Origin: Betaproteobacteria bacterium
Lineage (GTDB): Bacteria > Pseudomonadota > Gammaproteobacteria > Burkholderiales > SG8-39
Direction of reading: 5' to 3'
Assembly (NCBI GenBank): GCA_019237595.1
Contig: JAFAGU010000268.1
Location: 1-12,279, forward strand
Length of the DNA stretch: 12,279 nt
The notes under the pieces were generated by a model. The model was not told the origin of the DNA, made no database searches, and worked only from the letters and a program-made list of their open reading frames with translations. Position numbers and translations under genes: made by a program. Below, one piece after another: positions 7,027-12,279 of the stretch. Numbering within the stretch: position 1 is the stretch's first letter; the number at the start of each line of letters is the position of its first letter.

Positions 7027-8133
7027 ATGTCCAAAGCCCCGTTCCGGGCCGACCACGTCGGCTCGCTCCTGCGGCCGCAGGCGCTCCACGAGGCGCGAGC
7101 GAAGGCGAAGCGCGGCGAGATCTCGAAGGAAGAGCTCAGGAAAGCGGAAGACGAGCACATCCGCAAAGCCGTCCAGCTGCAGCAGGACGTAGGCCTGCAA
7201 TCCATCACCGACGGCGAGTTCCGCCGCGACTGGTGGCACATCGATTTCATCGCGGGCTTCGACGGGGTGGAGATCACGGCGCCGCAGTACACGAAGGAGA
7301 TGCGCTTCAAGAACACCGACGAGCAGCCGCCGTACATGTCGGTGCGCTCCAAGATTCGGCGCACGAAGCCGAGCATGCTCGAGCACTTCAAGTTCCTGAA
7401 GTCGGTGGTGAAGACGGGCACGCCGAAATTCACCATGCCCTCGCCCGCGATGCTGCACGCGCGCGGGGACCGCGAGTGGCTGAAAAAGACCTATCCCGAC
7501 CAGGAAGAATTCTGGGCCGATCTCACAAAGGCCTACCGCGAGGAGATCAAGGACCTCTACGCCGCGGGCTGCCGCTACATCCAGATCGACGACACGACGA
7601 TCGCGATGATGGGCGACGAGAGCGTGCAGGCGCAGTTCAGGAAGCTCGGCGACGATCCGAAGAAGGACGTCGCGCTCTATGCGGAGGCGGTGAACGCCGT
7701 GATCCGCGACGTGCCTGACGACATGACGGTCTGCATCCACACCTGCCGCGGTAACTTCAAGAGCACCTGGCTCGCGAGCGGGAGCTACGACTACGTGGCC
7801 GAGACCTCGTTCAGCCGCATCGACGTCGACGGCTTCTTCCTCGAGTACGACACCGAGCGCGCGGGGGGCTTCGAGCCCCTGCGCTACATCCCCAAGGGGA
7901 AGCGCGTGGTGCTCGGCCTCGTAAGCTCGAAGTTCCCGCAGCTCGAGAAGAAGGACGACCTCAAGCGGCGCATCGAGGCGGCGTCGAAGTACGTGCCGCT
8001 CGAGAACCTGTGCCTTTCGCCGCAGTGCGGCTTCTCGAGCACCCACCACGGCAACAACCTCACCGAGGCCGAGGAAGCCGCCAAGCTCGAGCTCTGCGTG
8101 GAAACCGCGAAGGAGGTCTGGGGCTCGCTCTGA
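7027..8133 (+). CDS. MetE C-terminal-domain-like methyltransferase (core-MetE, YxjG/YxjH-like)
   Basis: This 368-residue protein resembles only the catalytic C-terminal barrel of cobalamin-independent methionine synthase (MetE, about 750 residues); the N-terminal half is absent. The four zinc ligands can be placed by pattern: H238 and C240 (CIHTCRGN), E273 (GFFLEYD) and C334 (LSPQCGFSS). The IQIDDT block (185-190) matches the homocysteine-binding aspartate region. The start FRADHVGSLLRP is typical of YxjG/YxjH-type proteins, often annotated as methyltetrahydropteroyltriglutamate-homocysteine methyltransferase. It starts directly after the metK stop, with AAGGAAG about nine bases upstream inside metK. 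Lying between metK and ahcY, it probably methylates homocysteine to methionine. The methyl donor is uncertain, because stand-alone core-MetE proteins do not all use folate. Other family members use different thiols, such as coenzyme M, so substrate is inferred from context. Confidence 0.85.
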   Translation: MSKAPFRADHVGSLLRPQALHEARAKAKRGEISKEELRKAEDEHIRKAVQLQQDVGLQSITDGEFRRDWWHIDFIAGFDGVEITAPQYTKEMRFKNTDEQPPYMSVRSKIRRTKPSMLEHFKFLKSVVKTGTPKFTMPSPAMLHARGDREWLKKTYPDQEEFWADLTKAYREEIKDLYAAGCRYIQIDDTTIAMMGDESVQAQFRKLGDDPKKDVALYAEAVNAVIRDVPDDMTVCIHTCRGNFKSTWLASGSYDYVAETSFSRIDVDGFFLEYDTERAGGFEPLRYIPKGKRVVLGLVSSKFPQLEKKDDLKRRIEAASKYVPLENLCLSPQCGFSSTHHGNNLTEAEEAAKLELCVETAKEVWGSL

Positions 8134-8139
8134 TAGAAT
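8131..8139 (+). promoter_or_regulatory. Candidate extended -10 promoter for the ahcY riboswitch transcript
   Basis: TGATAGAAT fits the extended -10 pattern TGnTATAAT with one mismatch, and its first three bases are the stop codon of the preceding gene. A start about seven bases on (near 8146) would place the 5' end of the RNA at the first helix of the SAH riboswitch (8147). No good -35 element is seen, which extended -10 promoters can tolerate. The placement is persuasive but the motif is short. Confidence 0.45.
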
Positions 8140-8146
8140 CCCGGCC

Positions 8147-8215
8147 GCTGAGGAGCGTTGCATCCCCGCAGAGGTAGATCACCGGGGCCAGGCTCAGCTA
8201 AATATAACGGCGCTC
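8147..8215 (+). ncRNA. S-adenosylhomocysteine (SAH) riboswitch aptamer
   Basis: The sequence carries the conserved SAH riboswitch core: CTGAGGAGCGTTGCA, a hairpin, GCCAGGCTCAG, then AACGGCGCTC. Helix P1 pairs GCTGAG (8147-8152) with CTCAGC (8193-8198). P2 pairs CCCCG (8164-8168) with CGGGG (8183-8187). The pseudoknot pairs GAGCG (8153-8157) with CGCTC (8211-8215). This class binds SAH, strongly discriminates against SAM, and typically activates ahcY and other SAH-recycling genes, mainly in Beta- and Gammaproteobacteria. It lies directly upstream of ahcY, as expected. The 3' pseudoknot strand is shared with a terminator hairpin, which supplies the expression platform. Confidence 0.94.
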
Positions 8216-8248
8216 GCATCGGAAACGGTGCGGGCGCTTTTTGCTTTT
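8210..8248 (+). terminator. Intrinsic terminator, expression platform of the SAH riboswitch
   Basis: GCGCTCGCATC (8210-8220) pairs with GGTGCGGGCGC (8227-8237) through 11 pairs including two G-U wobbles, around a six-base loop, and is followed by TTTTTGCTTTTT. The left arm contains the bases (8211-8215) that form the riboswitch pseudoknot, so aptamer and terminator are mutually exclusive. With SAH bound the pseudoknot should win and transcription continue into ahcY; without it the hairpin should stop transcription. It could also attenuate read-through from metK. The ribosome site AAGGAAG (8253-8259) lies after the U-tract and is free. Confidence 0.85.
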
Positions 8249-8263
8249 TGAAAAGGAAGAAAC

Positions 8264-9676
<1,413 letters not shown>

Positions 9677-9679
9677 CCG

Positions 9680-10594
9680 ATGAAAATCGCAGCCATCGGC
9701 GCGGGCGGCGTCAACGGTTACTTCGGGGCGCGCCTGATCGAGGCCGGGTTCGACGTGTCCTTCATCGCGAGGGGCAAGCACCTGGCCGCGATCCGCCAGA
9801 GCGGCCTCAGCGTTCGAAGCCCGCTCGGCAACGCGAACGTGAAGGCGAAGGCCTGCGAGCGGCCGGCCGAAGTCGGCCCCGTCGACGTCGTGATGTTCGC
9901 GGTGAAGCTCTGGGACACGGAAAGCGCGGCGGAGAGCATCCGGCCGCTCCTCTCCGCGGGCGGCGTGGTGATTCCCTTCCAGAACGGCGTGGAGTCGATC
10001 GAGCGGCTGCGCAAGTTCTTTCCCAGGGAGCAGGTGATGGGCGGCTCAGCCTACATCGCCACGCGCATTGCCGAGCCCGGCGTGATCGAGCACACCGGGC
10101 AGATGGCCCGCCTCATCTTTGGCCCGCTTCTCCCATCCCAAAGACCGAGGGCCGATCAATTCCTGGAGGCTCTCAAGAAGGCAAAGATCAACGCGGAGCT
10201 GTCGGACGACGTCGAGCGCGCCATCTGGGAGAAGTTCGTGTCGCTCGTGGGTATCTCGAGCGCGACCGCGGTCGCGCGGGCACCGGTCGGCGTCGTGCGC
10301 GGCGACCCGGACCTGCGCCGCCTGCTGGAGGACGCGATGCGGGAGACTTGGACGCTCGCGCGCTTGCGCGGGGTGAAGCTGCCCGACGACTTCGTCGAGT
10401 CGCGCATGAAGTGGGCCGACGGGCTGCCGCACGAGATGAAGGCTTCGCTCGCGCACGACCTCGAGGCCGGCGGCAGGCTCGAGGCGCCGTGGCTCTGCGG
10501 CGCGGTCGCGCGCATGGCAAGGGAATCGGGCATGGACGCGCCGGTGAACGCAACGGTCTATGCGGCGCTGAAGCCCTTCATCGATGGCCGGTAG
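9680..10594 (+). CDS. 2-dehydropantoate 2-reductase (PanE/ApbA) family protein
   Basis: This 304-residue NADPH-dependent reductase has the N-terminal Rossmann motif GAGGVNGYFG (8-16), FAVKLWDT (73-80) and PFQNGVES (99-106; N102 corresponds to E. coli PanE N98). It also has the helical C-terminal domain with WEKFV (K185, the catalytic lysine position), KASLAHDLEAGGRLE (S256, E268). True PanE reduces ketopantoate to pantoate for pantothenate and CoA. However, the two asparagines four and eight residues after the catalytic lysine in E. coli PanE (N180, N184) appear to be leucine and serine here, so the substrate may differ. It follows ahcY by three bases and overlaps metF by 11, so it is co-transcribed. 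A link to one-carbon metabolism is reasonable, since ketopantoate synthesis by PanB consumes methylene-THF. Confidence 0.88.
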   Translation: MKIAAIGAGGVNGYFGARLIEAGFDVSFIARGKHLAAIRQSGLSVRSPLGNANVKAKACERPAEVGPVDVVMFAVKLWDTESAAESIRPLLSAGGVVIPFQNGVESIERLRKFFPREQVMGGSAYIATRIAEPGVIEHTGQMARLIFGPLLPSQRPRADQFLEALKKAKINAELSDDVERAIWEKFVSLVGISSATAVARAPVGVVRGDPDLRRLLEDAMRETWTLARLRGVKLPDDFVESRMKWADGLPHEMKASLAHDLEAGGRLEAPWLCGAVARMARESGMDAPVNATVYAALKPFIDGR

Positions 10595-11414
10595 GACGAT
10601 CAGCTTCGAGTTCTTCCCGCCGAAGACCGCGGAGGGCCGCGCGCGGCTGCGCGAGACCTGGCAGGGGCTCGGAGCCCTGAAGCCCGCGTTCTTCTCCGTG
10701 ACGTACGGCGCGGGCGGCTCGACACGCGAAGGCACGCTCGAGACCGTGCTCGAGATCCGCAAGGGCGGGCACGAGGCCGCGCCGCACATCTCGTGCGTCG
10801 CTTCGTCGCGGCAGGAGATCGCGGCGCAGCTCGAGCGCTACAAGTCGAGCGGCATCCGGCACGTCGTCGCCCTGCGGGGCGACCTGCCCTCCGGCCTCGC
10901 CGCCGCGGGCGAATTCCGCTACGCGAGCGAGCTGGTCGAGTTCATCCGCAAGCACTCGGGCGACTGGTTCCGCATCGAGGTCGCGTGCTATCCCGAATAC
11001 CACCCGCAAACGCGCTACGCCAAGGACGAGCTTCGCCACTTCAAGGCCAAGGTCGACGCGGGCGCGAACGGCGCCATCACGCAATATTTCTACAACGCCG
11101 ACGGCTATTTCCGCTTCGTCGAAGAGGCGCGCGCGGCAGGCATCGGCGTGCCGATCGTGCCGGGCGTGATGCCGATCGGCAATTTCTCGCAGCTCGCGCG
11201 CTTCTCGGACGCCTGCGGGGCGGAAATCCCCCGCTGGATGCGCCTCAAGCTCGAAGGCTTCTACGACGACGCCGCGTCCATCCGCGCGTTCGGCCTGGAC
11301 ATCGTGACGGCGCTTTGCCGGCGCCTCCTCGAGGGAGGCGCCCCGGGCCTGCACTTCTACACGCTGAACCACGCGCCGCTCGCGGCGGAAATCTGCAGGC
11401 GGCTCGCGCTCTAG
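10584..11414 (+). CDS. metF: 5,10-methylenetetrahydrofolate reductase
   Basis: MetF is a flavoprotein that reduces 5,10-methylene-THF to 5-methyl-THF, the methyl donor for methionine synthesis. The 276-residue product has the usual bacterial length. It shows SFEFFPPK (7-14, active-site glutamate), FSVTYGAGGSTREGTLE, PHISC, ALRGDLP, the YPEYHPQ block, AITQYFYNADGYFRF, IVPGVMPI and the C-terminal GLHFYTLN. The ATG at 10584 overlaps the end of the PanE-like gene by 11 bases in another frame. It ends the SAM-cycle operon, and its TAG stop is one base from the stop of the opposing gene. All expected motifs are present. Confidence 0.97.
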   Translation: MAGRTISFEFFPPKTAEGRARLRETWQGLGALKPAFFSVTYGAGGSTREGTLETVLEIRKGGHEAAPHISCVASSRQEIAAQLERYKSSGIRHVVALRGDLPSGLAAAGEFRYASELVEFIRKHSGDWFRIEVACYPEYHPQTRYAKDELRHFKAKVDAGANGAITQYFYNADGYFRFVEEARAAGIGVPIVPGVMPIGNFSQLARFSDACGAEIPRWMRLKLEGFYDDAASIRAFGLDIVTALCRRLLEGGAPGLHFYTLNHAPLAAEICRRLAL

Positions 11415-11415
11415 G

Positions 11416-12279
11416 TCAGCGCACCGGCCCCTTGCCGATCGCATCGCGCTGATACGCGCGCCAGGGGCGATCGGGCGCTTCGCGGCACGCGCCGAACTCG
11501 AACGGCAAGTCGTTGCGACCGGGGATCAGGAACCGCAGGTCGACGAACCACGTGCAGTCGGGCTTCGCCGTCATTCCGTCGAAGGCCGGCAGCTCGGCGA
11601 ACCAGCGGAAGAACCCGAGCGGCGGCGACTCCCAGGCCTCGCGAATGAGTGCCTGGTCCGTCTGGCCGTATCGTGTGCGAGTCACCCAGACCGCCTGTCC
11701 CGGCGGAAGGTAAGCGGCGTCCAGGCGCGCGAAGAAGCCGTCGCCGGGCTGGTAAGGTTTCGGCTTGTCCCGGACCAGGTTCACATGGGCAAACCGGTGA
11801 GCCTCCTCGTCGCTCACGAAGACCGTCCAATTGAACGGCGAAGCGGGACGTGGATGCGCGTCGATGCGCGCGCCGGCGATCCCGTGCGAGCGGGCGTACT
11901 CGGCGCCGAACTCGAGCGCCTGTTGCTTCACCACGTACTGGAATCCGACGTACGCGCATAGCGTGGCGAGCGCTGCCACCGACGGAAATCGCTTTCTTCT
12001 TAAGAACAGAGCAGCGATCAGGCCGGCGAGGATGATGCCGGTGAACCATGGGTCGATGATGAATGTCGTGCCCAAGCCCGGCCGCCAGGTCGTGAGCGGC
12101 CAGAGGATCATGGTGCCGAAGTTCGTGATGAGGTCGCCCACGATGTGCAGCGCGATGCCGAGCGCCGTCACGCCGTAGAGCGCCCGCCAGCCGCCGGGCT
12201 CGCGAAGGAGCCTGGCGAGGATCCAGGAAAAGGCGAGCGCCCAGAAGGGCAGGAGCAGGAATGAATGCGTGGGGCCGCG
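11416..12279 (-). CDS. Membrane-bound DUF457/YdjM-like putative metal-dependent hydrolase, C-terminal 287 residues (start beyond right edge)
   Basis: The frame is open to the right edge, so the gene begins outside. The first visible residues, RGPTHS, are the diagnostic DUF457 motif (normally HRGxTHS), followed by LLLPFWALAFSWILARLL and the second conserved site ALHIVGDL with its HxxxD pattern. Several hydrophobic segments follow: about 7-25, 39-55, 77-95 and 101-115 of the visible part. After these comes a soluble C-terminal domain of about 165 residues (from roughly VVKQQALEFGAEYARS on), rich in Trp and charged residues, that I do not recognise. The family is predicted to be an inner-membrane hydrolase from its His/Asp residues; no substrate is established. 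A GTG at 12171 is internal and is not the start. The gene points into metF with a one-base gap. Confidence 0.85.
   Translation of the reverse strand, partial: RGPTHSFLLLPFWALAFSWILARLLREPGGWRALYGVTALGIALHIVGDLITNFGTMILWPLTTWRPGLGTTFIIDPWFTGIILAGLIAALFLRRKRFPSVAALATLCAYVGFQYVVKQQALEFGAEYARSHGIAGARIDAHPRPASPFNWTVFVSDEEAHRFAHVNLVRDKPKPYQPGDGFFARLDAAYLPPGQAVWVTRTRYGQTDQALIREAWESPPLGFFRWFAELPAFDGMTAKPDCTWFVDLRFLIPGRNDLPFEFGACREAPDRPWRAYQRDAIGKGPVR

Noticed and set aside
6664..8163. 499-codon open frame on the minus strand across metK and the MetE-like gene
   Set aside because: It is antisense to two well-supported genes, spans their junction and the promoter, and shows only low-complexity Arg/Leu/Val-rich residues typical of GC-rich shadow frames.
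10578..11444. 288-codon minus-strand frame opposite metF
   Set aside because: It is a shadow of metF and runs through both convergent stop codons; no protein family features are seen.

Overview
The window is dense, GC-rich chromosomal DNA, with two divergent operons read outward from about position 5840 and a third gene entering from the right edge. It suggests a betaproteobacterium of the Burkholderiales/Nitrosomonadales type. The grounds are high GC, the order lpxL-type acyltransferases / dapF / DUF484 / xerC divergent from metK, and an S-adenosylhomocysteine (SAH) riboswitch in front of ahcY. Genus and species cannot be read from the sequence.

Left half, minus strand (5807 down to 1): a tightly packed envelope operon. 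It holds two LpxL/HtrB-family lipid A late acyltransferases, a Gfo/Idh-type sugar dehydrogenase, a DegT-type PLP sugar aminotransferase, dapF, a DUF484 gene and the first 192 codons of xerC, which runs off the left edge. The first four junctions are all exact 4-base stop/start overlaps. The dehydrogenase/aminotransferase pair looks like GnnA/GnnB, which make UDP-2,3-diamino sugar for lipid A with extra amide-linked acyl chains. Its position between lipid A acyltransferases and dapF is the most interesting accessory feature here.

Right half, plus strand (5869 to 11414): an S-adenosylmethionine (SAM)-cycle operon. metK makes SAM. A compact MetE-core protein probably remethylates homocysteine. 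ahcY hydrolyses SAH. A ketopantoate-reductase-like gene follows, then metF, which makes 5-methyl-THF. The only sizeable gap (8134-8263) holds a well-formed SAH riboswitch whose 3' pseudoknot strand is also the 5' arm of an intrinsic terminator. An extended -10 promoter overlaps the stop codon of the gene before it. SAH should therefore switch on its own removal, together with the genes downstream.

Right edge, minus strand (12279 to 11416): a membrane-bound DUF457/YdjM-like putative hydrolase lacking its N-terminus in this window. It converges on metF with one base between the stop codons.

There are no tRNA or rRNA genes, insertion sequences, CRISPR arrays or long repeats visible. No stretch over 300 bases lacks a gene.
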